Assembly: GCF_015595035.1 (NCBI RefSeq)
Contig: NZ_JADNRN010000001.1
Location: 1,550,001 to 1,614,000, forward strand
Direction: 5' to 3'
Source of the DNA: Marinibium conchae
GTDB taxonomy: Bacteria; Pseudomonadota; Gammaproteobacteria; Enterobacterales; Alteromonadaceae
Length of the DNA stretch: 64,000 nt
The translations under genes and the position numbers were made by a program. The notes beneath the pieces are model-generated. The model did not search any database. It had not been told where the DNA came from and saw only the letters and a program-made list of their open reading frames with translations. Positions 45,388 through 55,413 of the stretch are shown piece after piece. The stretch's first letter is position 1. Each line of letters begins with the position of its first letter.

Positions 45388-48033
45388 ATGAAAAATAACA
45401 TAAACTTCTTGAGCAGAAGTGTGCGCGTCGGTCTTGCGACTGCTGCAGCCGCCTCTCTCACCATTGCCTTGCCTACCATGGCACAAGAAAACGAAGAACA
45501 AGCTAAAGCCGTTGAAAAAATCGCGGTAGTTGGTAGTCGTGCTGCGCCGCGCTCTATTGGTGATTCACCAGTACCAATTGATATTATTGGTGCCGATGAG
45601 CTGTCCAAATCAGGCAACACAGACATGCTAGAGATTTTGAAAGGCACCGTGCCTTCATTGAACGTGCATGCAAATCCAATCAGTGATGCAGCAACACTGG
45701 TACGCCCTGCAAACCTTCGTGGCTTGTCAGCAGATAGCACCTTAATTTTATTAAATGGTAAGCGACGCCACCGTTCTTCTGTTATCGCCTTTTTAGGTGG
45801 TGGCATAAATGATGGTGCTCAAGGCCCTGATATTTCGGTTATACCAAGTATTGCTTTAAAGCAAGTTGAAGTGCTTCGCGACGGCGCTGCCGCACAGTAC
45901 GGTTCTGATGCGATTGCTGGTGTAATGAACTTTGTATTGCGTGATGATGCTGAGGGCGGTTCAATTTCTGCTCGTCACGGCGAATATTATGAAGGTGACG
46001 GCACCACTACACAGATCTCAGGTAACGTAGGTCTACCATTTACCGATAACGGCTTTGCTAACCTAAGTTTTCAGTACAAAAATGCCGACGCCACTAGCCG
46101 AAGTGTTCAGCGCCCAGACGCTGCAGCTTTCGCGAATGCTGGTTTGGACGTAGCTGACCCTGCGCAAATTTGGGGTTCTCCAGAAGTTAAAGACGACATC
46201 ACTATATTTGGTAACGTTGGCTTAGACCTAGGCGACGACAAAGAATTCTACATGTTCGGTAACTACTCTGAACGTGATGTACGTGGTGGTTTCTATTATC
46301 GTAATCCAACCACTCGCCCTGGTGTTTATGGTGGTGTTGTTCGTAACGTTGGTGGTACGCCAAGTTATCGCCCAGGTGATGATGATCCAGCAGGTCAAGA
46401 TGCGTGGGACGCGGCGCCTGCAACGATATTAGTAGGTTCACTTGATGGTTTATCGCAACAACTCAACTGCCCTGTCGTGGAAATAGGCGCAAATGGTCTT
46501 CCTGATGCAACAGCTTTGGGCTCTTTAACTGCAGCAAACTGTTTTGCTCATAACCAGAATATTCCTGAAGGCTTTACACCAAACTTTGGCGGCAATATCA
46601 CTGATACATCACTCACTATTGGTACAAAGGGTGAAATTAAAGAAGGCTTCGCTGAGGGGTGGTTCTACGATATTAGTGGTTCTGTAGGTCGAAACGAAGC
46701 GCAATTCTTGATCTTCAATACCCTTAACTCTTCTCTTGGTCCTGATACTCCCCGTGATTTTGCACCGGGTAAATACATTCAGTTAGAGAAAAGCTTTAAC
46801 TTCGATATGGTTAAGCAATTTGACTGGGACTTATATGATGTAGTTAACGTTGCCGGTGGTTTAGAGTGGCGCGAAGAGAGTTTTGAGGTGATTGCGGGTG
46901 ACGAAGCGTCATTCACCAATGGCCCATTGTTCGACCAAGGCTTTAGTGTTGGTTCAAATGGCTTCCCTGGCTTCAAACCTTCAGACCAAGGTGTATCGAC
47001 CCGTCGTAACTATGCACTTTATTTAGATACTGAAATTCCGTTTACTGAAGCTTTCTTGGCGGGTGTTGCGGTTCGTTATGAAGATTATGATAGCTTTGGC
47101 TCAACAGCCAACTTTAAACTAAGTGGTCAGTTCCATGCTACCGATGATCTGAACTTCCGTGGCTCGGTAAGTACTGGCTTCAGAGCACCTACCGTTGGTC
47201 AAGCTAATGTGAGTAACGTACAAACTAACCTCAGTTCAGGCGTTTTAGTTGATTCAGCCTTGTTGCCACCAACGAATCCGATATCAGCTTCACTTGGCGG
47301 ATCTGAACTAGAGCCTGAAGAGTCTGTAAGTTATACCTTTGGTGCTGTATATACTCTCGGCGATGTATTTATTACACTTGATTACTACAACATTCAAGTG
47401 GAAGACCGCATCAGTCAATCTGAAAAAATTAACCTTACCGAAGCTGACAAAGAGGAGCTTATCGCTGCTGGTGTCCCGAATGTTGCTGGTTTAGCTCAGG
47501 TAAGTTTCTTTACCAATGACTTTGATACAACCACAACCGGTATTGATTTAGTGGCTAACTATAACGCTGACTTATTTGGTGGAAGTTCATTATTCAGCTT
47601 AGCTTATAACTGGAATGAAACAGAAGTTGATCGCTTCTCAGACATCACTGGTGCCTTCAAAGTGAAGCGCCTGGAAGAAGATTTACCTAACCATCGTGCT
47701 ACAGCGACTTGGGCACAAAACATGGAAAGCTATTCTTTCTTCACTCGTGTTAACTACTTTGGCGAATATCAAGGTGTGCATGTAGATTTTGATGCTACTG
47801 CTATTACAGCAGACGCGGCTGTCACCGTAGACTTTGAGTTTAACTACTTCTTAAGCGAAGAAATCACCTTAACAGCCGGTGCTCAGAACATCTTTGACCA
47901 AGATGCAGAGCGTATCGACATTCCGGATGATGTGGGTATTCCGAACAATAACTGGGGCGGTATCTATTATGAAACTTCTCCATTTGGCATAAATGGTGGT
48001 TACTATTACTTGCAGGCAACCTACAACTTCTAA
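45388..48033 (+). CDS. TonB-dependent outer-membrane receptor
   Basis: An 881-residue receptor with a signal peptide (cut near TMAQ, residue 32). A TonB-box-like segment follows (EKIAVVGSRAA, about 46-56), then a plug domain (about 57-175: DSPVPIDIIGADELSKSG, NLRGLSADSTLILLNGKRRHRS, VEVLRDGAAAQYGSDAIAGVMNFVLR) and a 22-strand-type barrel ending in the aromatic residue expected for outer-membrane insertion (YYLQATYNF). The plug wording is that of the large class that imports oligosaccharides, peptides or other nutrients in marine bacteria rather than siderophores, but the ligand cannot be read. It is followed by a strong terminator and then a TPR-sulfotransferase gene, a pairing seen in other Alteromonadales, so a link to sulfated or modified compounds is possible. 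Confidence 0.95.
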   Translation: MKNNINFLSRSVRVGLATAAAASLTIALPTMAQENEEQAKAVEKIAVVGSRAAPRSIGDSPVPIDIIGADELSKSGNTDMLEILKGTVPSLNVHANPISDAATLVRPANLRGLSADSTLILLNGKRRHRSSVIAFLGGGINDGAQGPDISVIPSIALKQVEVLRDGAAAQYGSDAIAGVMNFVLRDDAEGGSISARHGEYYEGDGTTTQISGNVGLPFTDNGFANLSFQYKNADATSRSVQRPDAAAFANAGLDVADPAQIWGSPEVKDDITIFGNVGLDLGDDKEFYMFGNYSERDVRGGFYYRNPTTRPGVYGGVVRNVGGTPSYRPGDDDPAGQDAWDAAPATILVGSLDGLSQQLNCPVVEIGANGLPDATALGSLTAANCFAHNQNIPEGFTPNFGGNITDTSLTIGTKGEIKEGFAEGWFYDISGSVGRNEAQFLIFNTLNSSLGPDTPRDFAPGKYIQLEKSFNFDMVKQFDWDLYDVVNVAGGLEWREESFEVIAGDEASFTNGPLFDQGFSVGSNGFPGFKPSDQGVSTRRNYALYLDTEIPFTEAFLAGVAVRYEDYDSFGSTANFKLSGQFHATDDLNFRGSVSTGFRAPTVGQANVSNVQTNLSSGVLVDSALLPPTNPISASLGGSELEPEESVSYTFGAVYTLGDVFITLDYYNIQVEDRISQSEKINLTEADKEELIAAGVPNVAGLAQVSFFTNDFDTTTTGIDLVANYNADLFGGSSLFSLAYNWNETEVDRFSDITGAFKVKRLEEDLPNHRATATWAQNMESYSFFTRVNYFGEYQGVHVDFDATAITADAAVTVDFEFNYFLSEEITLTAGAQNIFDQDAERIDIPDDVGIPNNNWGGIYYETSPFGINGGYYYLQATYNF

Positions 48034-48064
48034 GGCTTCAAACGCTTAGAATCACTGTACATAG

Positions 48065-48094
48065 AAAGCCTTATCAGCGGATAAGGCTTTTTTT
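48065..48094 (+). terminator. Rho-independent terminator of the TonB receptor gene
   Basis: A perfect 11-bp stem (48065-48075 with 48080-48090), a 4-base loop and seven T overlapping the end of the stem, starting 32 bp after the receptor stop codon. It is a strong plus-strand terminator; some readthrough into the gene at 48171 is possible. Confidence 0.9.
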
Positions 48095-48170
48095 ATTCCT
48101 ATAAAAAAGTGTTATTATTGAAGTATAGTGTTGTATTCACCTCTATCACCTATACGAGGCTTCCTAAGCA

Positions 48171-49685
48171 ATGGCGCAAGAATTAACCTGGCAACAAGCG
48201 CTTGATGCCGCCTATAGTGCATTCGATAAAAGCGATTATAAAAGCGCTTACTCGCTGTTCAGCCAGTTGCTACGAGCTAAACCCAACAATGGCAGTGTGC
48301 ATTTGGGTTTTGGTAAGTTACTCGCTCAGCTTGAGGAATTCGACCAAGCTATTCAGCACATTTCTAATGCCTGTAAATTGCTACCACAGCGCTTTGACTG
48401 TTTGCTGGAGTTAGCCCATCTATTTGACCTGGTGCATTCACAAAAAGACGTTAAAACAACCTTAGAGTTCGCACTAGATCAATTCCCTAACGAAGTAGAG
48501 GTGATTTACCACTTAGCCACTTTCGATAAGGAGACGGGCAACTTTCAACGCGCTCTTACACTCAGCCAAAAAGCTTTGACGCTGCTTAGGTTAGAGGAGT
48601 TAGATAAGCAAGAAATTAGCGGTATCGAGAACGGTCAGCACGTCATTAATTTGGCCTTGCATTTCTACTTATTACAACTGAGCTTGCCACTCAAACAAGA
48701 CTACGAAGCGATGTGTGAAGCTCTTCTTAGTTTGATTAAGCATGTGAGAGTTGACGACAACAAAATGTTATTGAATTATGCATTAGGTAATGTCGAAGAA
48801 AAGCGCCAACACTTCGCACAAGCATTCGATTATTGGTATCACGCGAATCAATACCAACGAGGTTTATGCAGTTTATCCACCGGCGAACTCGCCCCCTTTT
48901 TTAACAGCATAAAAAACCTACGCTCAAATGAGCATCAATTGCCTACAGCGGAAGAACAGCCCTCAGAGAATTTTTGTCCGATTTTCATTTTGGGTTTACC
49001 GCGCACTGGCTCTACTTTGTTAGAGCAGCTCTTGTGTGAATTTGAAGATGTTGATAGTCTCGGAGAAGAGCCGATTTTAGCAAAGCACTGCGCTGGATAT
49101 TTGGCACACACGTTACAGCAGCCCTTTCCAGAGTTCATAACAAATATAAAACAAGAAGATGCAAGAACAGCTGCCAACATTTACATTAATGCACTTCGTA
49201 AAAGACAGCTCAATTCAAGCTTCGTGATTGATAAACTACCCTCAAACTTTCAATCAATCGATTTGATCGTTGCCCTATTTCCAAACGCAAAGATCGTCCA
49301 CATCAGAAGAGAGTTCAAAGATACTGCTATTTCTATCTTTAAGAACTATTTTGCCGAAAACGAGCCTTACTTTTGCGACCTGCAGGAATTAGATATCTAC
49401 CGAGCTCATTACGAAGACTTGATGGCTCATTTTCATAATAAATACCCTAGAGCAATTTTTGACATTAACTACGAAGCTTTAGTTAGAGACCCTCACGCAA
49501 ACATACAAGCCCTTATCAATTTTTGTGGTATCAAAACGAAAAAAGCCCAGCAAAAGTCTGAGCTTAATTCCTTAACACGTATCAAAACCCTTAGTTCCAC
49601 GCAAGCAATAGCGCCAGTAAGTGCGGGTTCTATCGGTAGTTACAAAAACTATGAAGAACAACTCCGTCATGCAGGGTTACTCTAA
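48171..49685 (+). CDS. TPR-repeat sulfotransferase family protein
   Basis: A 504-residue cytoplasmic protein. Residues about 10-270 are tetratricopeptide repeats (for example NGSVHLGFGKLLAQLEEFDQAIQHI and HLATFDKETGNFQRALTLSQKAL). The C-terminal part is a sulfotransferase fold: the 5'-phosphosulfate loop FILGLPRTGSTLLEQLL (about 275-291), the later KIVHIRREFKDTAISIF (3'-phosphate-binding Arg/Ser region) and EALVRDPHANIQALINFCG. The family moves sulfate from PAPS to a hydroxyl or tyrosine acceptor; in TPR forms the repeats may present the acceptor. Homologues often sit beside TonB receptors in marine Gammaproteobacteria, and the receptor gene lies just upstream. The acceptor is unknown. Confidence 0.9.
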   Translation: MAQELTWQQALDAAYSAFDKSDYKSAYSLFSQLLRAKPNNGSVHLGFGKLLAQLEEFDQAIQHISNACKLLPQRFDCLLELAHLFDLVHSQKDVKTTLEFALDQFPNEVEVIYHLATFDKETGNFQRALTLSQKALTLLRLEELDKQEISGIENGQHVINLALHFYLLQLSLPLKQDYEAMCEALLSLIKHVRVDDNKMLLNYALGNVEEKRQHFAQAFDYWYHANQYQRGLCSLSTGELAPFFNSIKNLRSNEHQLPTAEEQPSENFCPIFILGLPRTGSTLLEQLLCEFEDVDSLGEEPILAKHCAGYLAHTLQQPFPEFITNIKQEDARTAANIYINALRKRQLNSSFVIDKLPSNFQSIDLIVALFPNAKIVHIRREFKDTAISIFKNYFAENEPYFCDLQELDIYRAHYEDLMAHFHNKYPRAIFDINYEALVRDPHANIQALINFCGIKTKKAQQKSELNSLTRIKTLSSTQAIAPVSAGSIGSYKNYEEQLRHAGLL

Positions 49686-49703
49686 ACCCGATAATGGTTG
49701 CTC

Positions 49704-51647
49704 TTAGTTAACAAACGCTTCGTTAGCCGATACTGTAAGTGGGTGGTAGCCAGGTTTAGCAGCATCGAAAGCTCTTTTTGCAAATGCTTTTCCCTCTGGC
49801 GTTTTACTCAGTTCGCGATAAAGGGGTTTCACTAGTTTGTTGCGCCCAATCGACGTGAGATACTCGTACAAGCGCGGGAATGCTATTTGATAATCATTCT
49901 TTACCGCCATCATTAGCCAACTATGCGCAATTTCGTTATTTTTACTTGCTGTTAGCGAGAATGCTTTATCGAGCGATAACATTTGTTGCTCAGACAATGC
50001 GTCGGGCATGTTATTCAAAAAATAAAGCCACTGATGAACCGTCCAAGCTGATGTTTCAATCTTTTGTGCTTCAACAATGCCCTCTAACCATTGCTTTCTA
50101 GCCAAGTCGACATTGACAAAGGCATCAGACTGGGGAACAGGTGCGCCTTCAGGAATACCAGCTTGGAAAATCCATTGATTTATTCTGTCCGAGTCGAGTT
50201 CCTCTGAGTACTGCACCAAAAGCGTTTTATTAAGATAAGTAATAAACTCATCTGTAGTAATACTCTTGAACGCAAACTCATTAAAATAGGTCAGCAAAAA
50301 TTTGTCGAAATTATCTCGGCCGATTTTCTGTTCAATTTCGCGAAGAAACAAGGCCCCCTTCTCATAGGGAATATTGGAAAAAACATCATCAGCATCGCGA
50401 CCTCGGAGGTCGATAGCGAGAATCTGATCGTCTGCGCTTAGGCTGGCAATGTCAGCTTGTAAATCTTGATACCCAAGTACCGCTTCCATATTGTAGCGGT
50501 CTTCGCCATATATCATTTCCATTATGCGATAGGTTAAGTAGGTGGTAAAACCTTCATTTAACCACAGATCTCTCCATGTTGCGTTGGTGACGGTGTTTCC
50601 CGACCAACTGTGCGCAAGCTCATGTGCAATAAGCGCCACTAAGCTTTTATCACCGGCAATAACAGTGGGAGTAATGAAGGATAATCGCGGGTTTTCCATA
50701 CCACCAAAGGGAAATGAAGGCGGCAGTATTAATAGATCGTAGCGATCCCAGCTATACGGGCCATATTTAGCCTCTGTGGCAATCAGCATACTTTCAGTAT
50801 CTTCAAACTCAGCAGCAGCTGAGGCTAGCACCGACGGCTCGGCATATACCCCCGTGCGCTCACCCATGGCTTGAAATTCAAGATCACCAATTGCCAAGGC
50901 AATTAAGTAAGACGGAATAGCTTGCGGCATAGTAAACTCATATACACCATCGCGCTCCGTGTCGGGGGCATTAGATGCACTCATCACAGCAAGCAACTCC
51001 TTAGGTGTGCGGATCACGGCATCGTAGGTCACCCGAACTAATGGTGAATCTTGCAGGGGAATAAAACTACGTGCATGAATTGCTTGTGCCTGGGTAAATA
51101 AGAAAGGGTGTTTCTTGCCAGCAGTTTGCGCCGGTGTGAGCCACTGGGCACCCGACGCAGATGGCGAAGTTGCATAATTCACGGTTATCACATTCGACTT
51201 CTGTGGCAGAACGATATGTAAAGCTGCTCCTAAGTTCTCGTCAGCAGGCTTTAACTCAAAGTCTAGTGCTTGCCCTTCGGAAGTGATTGAAGAAATAAGT
51301 AAATCACGAGTATCTAAAACAAGTTCTTTGACCTCAGGGTTTAGGCGTTCAACGGTTAATTGAGCGCTACCAGTTAACTTTTTGGCATTAAAGTCGGCAC
51401 GTAAATCGAGCGTAATATGCCTAACCTGAACATCTTCAGAATTTGCATAGCTGTGATAGTCTTTACCAGAATCAATGTCAGATAGTTGTTTTTCCGCTTG
51501 TGTTTGCTTCGCTAGAACTTGCTCTGGGCTTTGTTGTAGTGGTTTTGCTGTTGCTTGTTCATTATCGAGGTCGGTTTTTGAGCAAGATGAGAGCGTTATA
51601 AGCAAACTAAGAACTAAAACTCTTTGTTTAAGGGGCGTATTCTTCAC
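49704..51647 (-). CDS. M1 family aminopeptidase lipoprotein, LTA4-hydrolase-like
   Basis: A 647-residue zinc peptidase. The start is GTG with AGGA seven bases upstream, giving a lipoprotein signal MKNTPLKQRVLVLSLLITLSSC (Cys at about residue 22). The mature protein follows leukotriene-A4-hydrolase-type M1 enzymes: N-terminal beta saddle (DVQVRHITLDLRADFNAKKLTGSA), GGMENPRLSF in place of the GAMEN exopeptidase motif, then HELAHSWSGNTVTNATWRDLWLNEGF with the three zinc ligands (His near residue 342, and Glu 19 positions after the second His) and a C-terminal helical domain. It should trim N-terminal residues from peptides in the envelope. It is the second M1 enzyme in the window besides the ABC fusion at 29683. 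Confidence 0.94.
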   Translation of the reverse strand: MKNTPLKQRVLVLSLLITLSSCSKTDLDNEQATAKPLQQSPEQVLAKQTQAEKQLSDIDSGKDYHSYANSEDVQVRHITLDLRADFNAKKLTGSAQLTVERLNPEVKELVLDTRDLLISSITSEGQALDFELKPADENLGAALHIVLPQKSNVITVNYATSPSASGAQWLTPAQTAGKKHPFLFTQAQAIHARSFIPLQDSPLVRVTYDAVIRTPKELLAVMSASNAPDTERDGVYEFTMPQAIPSYLIALAIGDLEFQAMGERTGVYAEPSVLASAAAEFEDTESMLIATEAKYGPYSWDRYDLLILPPSFPFGGMENPRLSFITPTVIAGDKSLVALIAHELAHSWSGNTVTNATWRDLWLNEGFTTYLTYRIMEMIYGEDRYNMEAVLGYQDLQADIASLSADDQILAIDLRGRDADDVFSNIPYEKGALFLREIEQKIGRDNFDKFLLTYFNEFAFKSITTDEFITYLNKTLLVQYSEELDSDRINQWIFQAGIPEGAPVPQSDAFVNVDLARKQWLEGIVEAQKIETSAWTVHQWLYFLNNMPDALSEQQMLSLDKAFSLTASKNNEIAHSWLMMAVKNDYQIAFPRLYEYLTSIGRNKLVKPLYRELSKTPEGKAFAKRAFDAAKPGYHPLTVSANEAFVN

Positions 51648-51823
51648 AATATTGTCCTGTCAGTGTTAGATGCATTCTACAGTGTGCATTTATGTCCATA
51701 CCCTGAAATTAACAGAAAGCAGCATTGCCTACAAATTATGTCTAACTTGGATACTTTTTTACTAGTGCTACGGCACTTCCTGCCGATACATACACAGTAT
51801 TTAATTTATTAAGGCCTGTCTAA

Positions 51824-53734
51824 ATGCTGAATGCGTCGATTCGTCAAAAACTCATTGTGTTAATTTGCTTTCTTATTATTTTTACAGCCACCTCGGTTGG
51901 TAGCATTGGCATTTTTACTGCAAAGAGCGAGATTTCTGAACGGGCTTTGAAAATCGAACTACCAACCACGGTAGCTAAGATCGCCAATGAAATAGACGCC
52001 GACATAAGCAAAATGCAAATTATTGCACGGAACATCGCTAGCGATCCTTTTATTCTCTCATGGGCCGAGGACGGTTTCGATTCAAACGGTGAACAAAAGC
52101 TCATTCAAAAGCTAGCGTCCATTGCTACAGAGAATGAGCTATCGAGCACCTCCTTCGCTGACAAGAAAAGCGCGCGATATTGGAATCAAGATGGTTTTTT
52201 AAGGGTCTTGCAGAATGACAATGCCGACGGTTGGTTTTTTGCTTATGTAGGCAGCGGTAAAGAAAATTCGGTGAGTGTCTACAGCGATCCTAATACTGGT
52301 AAAACGGACCTGTTCGTAAATTATCAACAACGCAATGGTCGGGGCTTATCAGGCACAGCAAAGTCTTTCAATACTGTTGTCGATATGCTCAAGACCTTTG
52401 CTGTAGAAGAAACTGGCTTCGTTTATTTAGTTGATCAAGATGGTAATATTCCGCTTAAAAGCCATCCGCAACTAAGCAATTATTCATCACTCACTGCCAT
52501 GTATTCGTCTGACACTGCCAATGGCTTGCTTGATAACAAGTCTTACAATGTAGTCAGGTCAGAATTCAACGGCGAAAGCGTTATTATTGTGTCGGCATAT
52601 ATCCCAAGCATGAATTGGCACATCATTGCCCAAGTACCAGAACATGAGGTTTTTGCTGAGGTAAATAAAAGCAAGTGGACGATAATTCTGTGGTCGCTGA
52701 TTATCACCATACTCGGCGCAGCGCTTGCCTACTTTGTCTCGAGTGCAATTACAAAACCCTTTATTCACCTTGCCTCACTATTTCAGCGGCTGGGCAACGG
52801 TAATGCTAACCTGTCATATCGCATGCGCGTTTCGGGTCAAAAAGAGGTGATTGAAGTGGCTAAGGGCTATAATGAATTTGTCGCGAAATTAGAAAGAGTA
52901 TTTTCTGAAGTAAGAGGCAATAGCCAAGAGTTGCGGGACATTGCCAATATACTCAGGACTGACTCTCTTAACACCATGGAAAATGTGCAATCCGAGGCGC
53001 AAAGAACTGAGCAAATAGCGTCGGAACTGGACGTAGTGAGAGCTAATATTTCGCAGGCCTCAGCGAGTGCCGAAGAAGCAAATAAAGTGTCACAACAAGT
53101 CGCTGAAAACGGTAGCCAAATGCGCACGATTATCGACAGCTCGAAAAGCGATATCGAACAGCTTGCATCAAAAATTGGGCACGTGTCGACCGTGATAGGC
53201 TCACTTACCACAAACACCGAAACTATTGCCGGAGCTTTATCTACTATTCAAGCTATTTCTGACCAAACCAATCTATTAGCGTTAAATGCGGCCATTGAAG
53301 CAGCGCGAGCTGGAGAGCAAGGCCGAGGCTTTGCGGTTGTCGCTGACGAGGTGCGTACGCTTGCTAAGAGAACAGCCGACTCCACTCAAGAAATACAAGG
53401 TATTATGGATATCTTGAAACAATCATCGGCTAGCGCAACCAACGAAATTACGCAAATTGTGGAGCAATCAACGACATCATCAGTTAGCATTACTAACGCC
53501 CAAGAAATCGCAAGCAAAAATAGGGGCTTGTTCAAGCAAATAAGTGAAAGTAGTGCCAACGTTGCTACCAGTATTAACCATCAATCAAAATCGATTGATG
53601 AGATCAATAGCCATATGGGTGAAATACGTCAGAACTCAGCGGCGAATGCCGATAGAGTGCATGAGATAGCCGATGAGACAGAAACCTTGAACACGTTGGC
53701 AGAGAAGCTAGACAAGCTGACTGGTGATTATTGA
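51824..53734 (+). CDS. Methyl-accepting chemotaxis protein
   Basis: A 636-residue transmembrane receptor with helix 1 (about residues 9-30) and a periplasmic double-Cache-like sensor domain (about 35-280; [16 protein letters not shown] and [20 protein letters not shown]). Helix 2 (about 284-306), a HAMP domain (about 308-362) and a long cytoplasmic coiled coil follow. The conserved signalling tip is [34 protein letters not shown]. Cache sensors bind small molecules such as amino acids or organic acids, but the ligand cannot be predicted. No C-terminal CheR-docking pentapeptide is present (ends LDKLTGDY). Divergent from the aminopeptidase gene; no che genes are adjacent. Confidence 0.95.
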   Translation: MLNASIRQKLIVLICFLIIFTATSVGSIGIFTAKSEISERALKIELPTTVAKIANEIDADISKMQIIARNIASDPFILSWAEDGFDSNGEQKLIQKLASIATENELSSTSFADKKSARYWNQDGFLRVLQNDNADGWFFAYVGSGKENSVSVYSDPNTGKTDLFVNYQQRNGRGLSGTAKSFNTVVDMLKTFAVEETGFVYLVDQDGNIPLKSHPQLSNYSSLTAMYSSDTANGLLDNKSYNVVRSEFNGESVIIVSAYIPSMNWHIIAQVPEHEVFAEVNKSKWTIILWSLIITILGAALAYFVSSAITKPFIHLASLFQRLGNGNANLSYRMRVSGQKEVIEVAKGYNEFVAKLERVFSEVRGNSQELRDIANILRTDSLNTMENVQSEAQRTEQIASELDVVRANISQASASAEEANKVSQQVAENGSQMRTIIDSSKSDIEQLASKIGHVSTVIGSLTTNTETIAGALSTIQAISDQTNLLALNAAIEAARAGEQGRGFAVVADEVRTLAKRTADSTQEIQGIMDILKQSSASATNEITQIVEQSTTSSVSITNAQEIASKNRGLFKQISESSANVATSINHQSKSIDEINSHMGEIRQNSAANADRVHEIADETETLNTLAEKLDKLTGDY

Positions 53735-53838
53735 GTTCTGCGCCTCAATAAGAATTCGCCTAGCAAGTGACTCAACTAAGTTACAGGTGTATTATCCGAT
53801 ATATCATTAACCTAAGCTTTATCATCTATTGGTAGCGA

Positions 53839-54627
53839 ATGCCTGTCTTAGCACTAACTAACACTATGCGATGTTTTACTCAGTTGTGCGTGCTTGTCGC
53901 AGCTATGATTGTCAATGGCTCTGTTAACCATGCGCATGGCACCGACATTAAGCGCCAACATGCCCATATTGCAGTTGCTAGTAACTTTATAAAGCCAATG
54001 ACTTTATTAGCCCAAGATTTTGAAAATAAATCAGGGCACACTCTCACTATTTCTTACGCTTCGTCTGGAAAGATATACGCTCAAATTATACATGGCGCTC
54101 CCTTCGACGTATTTTTATCGGCAGACCAAGAAAAGCCCAAGCAGTTAGCAGAAAAACAACTCATTCATTCAAACTTCCACATAACGTATGCCATTGGCAA
54201 GCTTGTACTTTGGTCAAATACCGTGGGCCATGAGTCACCTATTGAGCGTTTACAATCAAATCAATACAGTAAACTGGCCTTGGCAAACCCAAAATTTGCT
54301 CCCTACGGACAGGCAGCAGTGGCAGTATTAGACAAACTGGCGATAAAGGAAAAGTCGCGGCCTAAGTGGGTTCTAGGAGAGAGTATTTCACAAGCTTATC
54401 AGTTTGTTGCAAGCGGCAACGCCGAGATTGGTTTCATCGCGAAGAGTCAATTACCAAAACAAGGCGCTTTTTCGACTATTGATCAAACACTTCACCCAGC
54501 AATAAGACAAGATGCGGTATTGCTTAAAAGAGCTATGAACAATAAAAGCGCCATGGCTTTTTTTGAGTATTTACAAAGCAATGATGCGAAAAAAATCATA
54601 CAATCATTTGATTACGATACAGAATAA
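53839..54627 (+). CDS. modA: Molybdate-binding periplasmic protein ModA
   Basis: A 262-residue exported protein: signal peptide (core about residues 15-25), then HIAVASNFIKPMTLLAQDFENKSGHTLTISYASSGKIYAQIIHGAPFDVFLSAD. This is the ModA pattern in which the Ser of VAxN(F)/SSG and the later Tyr and Ala backbone groups hold the oxyanion. KLALANPKFAPYGQAAVAVL and NAEIGFIAKSQL complete the family signature. It feeds molybdate (or tungstate) to ModBC encoded next. The last codons overlap the first unit of a 17-bp tandem repeat that fills the gap to modB. An in-frame ATG at 53866 is an alternative start. Confidence 0.93.
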   Translation: MPVLALTNTMRCFTQLCVLVAAMIVNGSVNHAHGTDIKRQHAHIAVASNFIKPMTLLAQDFENKSGHTLTISYASSGKIYAQIIHGAPFDVFLSADQEKPKQLAEKQLIHSNFHITYAIGKLVLWSNTVGHESPIERLQSNQYSKLALANPKFAPYGQAAVAVLDKLAIKEKSRPKWVLGESISQAYQFVASGNAEIGFIAKSQLPKQGAFSTIDQTLHPAIRQDAVLLKRAMNNKSAMAFFEYLQSNDAKKIIQSFDYDTE

Positions 54628-54681
54628 AATACGATATAAGATAAGTAACGATACAAGATAAACAACGATACAAGATAAATA
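54614..54681 (+). repeat. Four tandem 17-bp repeats between modA and modB
   Basis: Four head-to-tail units of 17 bp start at 54614, 54631, 54648 and 54665. All begin ACGATA and share the pattern ACGATACAAGATAAA with minor changes; units 3 and 4 differ at only one of 17 positions. The first covers the modA stop codon. They are AT-rich and could be a slippage-made minisatellite, a protein-binding array or an mRNA spacer inside the mod operon. They do not match the ModE consensus that I know. Confidence 0.85.
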
Positions 54682-54716
54682 ACCAAGCCCCAGCTAACTA
54701 CAAGGAAAGAGTGTGA

Positions 54717-55412
54717 ATGTTTTTGTCTGACAGTGATATCGACGCCATTATCCTTACATTAAAACTGGCCAGCACCGTTACCTTTATACTCTTGCTGCTA
54801 TGCACCCCACTTGCCTACTGGCTGGCCCGAACACAATCATGGTTGAAGGCGCCTGTAAGCGCGCTTGTCGCGATGCCTTTGATTCTGCCACCAACGGTCA
54901 TAGGTTTTTATTTATTGATTGCAATGGGTCCAAACGGGCCGATTGGAGAGCTAAGCCAGTCGCTTGGCATAGGCTTACTTCCTTTCAGCTTTTGGGGCTT
55001 AGTGCTCGGCTCACTTTTCTATTCCTTACCTTTTGTAGTACAACCTATTCAAAACGCTATTGAAGCAATTGGCACGAAACCAATTGAAGCAGCCGCCACT
55101 TTACACAGTACACCGTTGTCTACCTTTATTTATATTGTTTTACCCCTAGCCAAACCAGGCTTCCTGAGCGCAGCTGTACTTGGTTTCGCGCACACAGTGG
55201 GAGAATTTGGTATCGTATTAATGATAGGAGGCAATATACCAAAGGAAACCAAAGTCGTATCAATTCAAATATACGATAATGTTGAAGCACTCAATTACAC
55301 GGGTGCCCACACGCTGTCGGCAGTCATGCTTATATTCTCCTTACTTGTTTTGTTGAGCTTATACACTCTCCAGCAACAATCCAAAAGCGCCATATTCTCA
55401 GTGGGCCGCTAA
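54717..55412 (+). CDS. modB: Molybdate ABC transporter permease ModB
   Basis: A 231-residue inner-membrane protein with about five helices (first about residues 14-36, LASTVTFILLLLCTPLAYWLA). It has the ABC-permease EAA loop EAAATLHSTPLSTFIYIVLPLAKPG and the ModB hallmarks LPPTVIGFYLL and AHTVGEFGIVLMIGGNIP. It forms the homodimeric channel for molybdate delivered by ModA and driven by ModC. The gene lies 89 bp after modA, the gap being filled mostly by the 17-bp repeats, and one base before modC. GGAAAGAG upstream of the ATG is an adequate ribosome site. Confidence 0.95.
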   Translation: MFLSDSDIDAIILTLKLASTVTFILLLLCTPLAYWLARTQSWLKAPVSALVAMPLILPPTVIGFYLLIAMGPNGPIGELSQSLGIGLLPFSFWGLVLGSLFYSLPFVVQPIQNAIEAIGTKPIEAAATLHSTPLSTFIYIVLPLAKPGFLSAAVLGFAHTVGEFGIVLMIGGNIPKETKVVSIQIYDNVEALNYTGAHTLSAVMLIFSLLVLLSLYTLQQQSKSAIFSVGR

Positions 55413-55413
55413 G

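Noticed and set aside
45363-45806. Antisense reading frame opposite the TonB receptor start
   Set aside because: It lies over the conserved signal peptide and plug of the receptor and has no recognisable domain, so it is a shadow.
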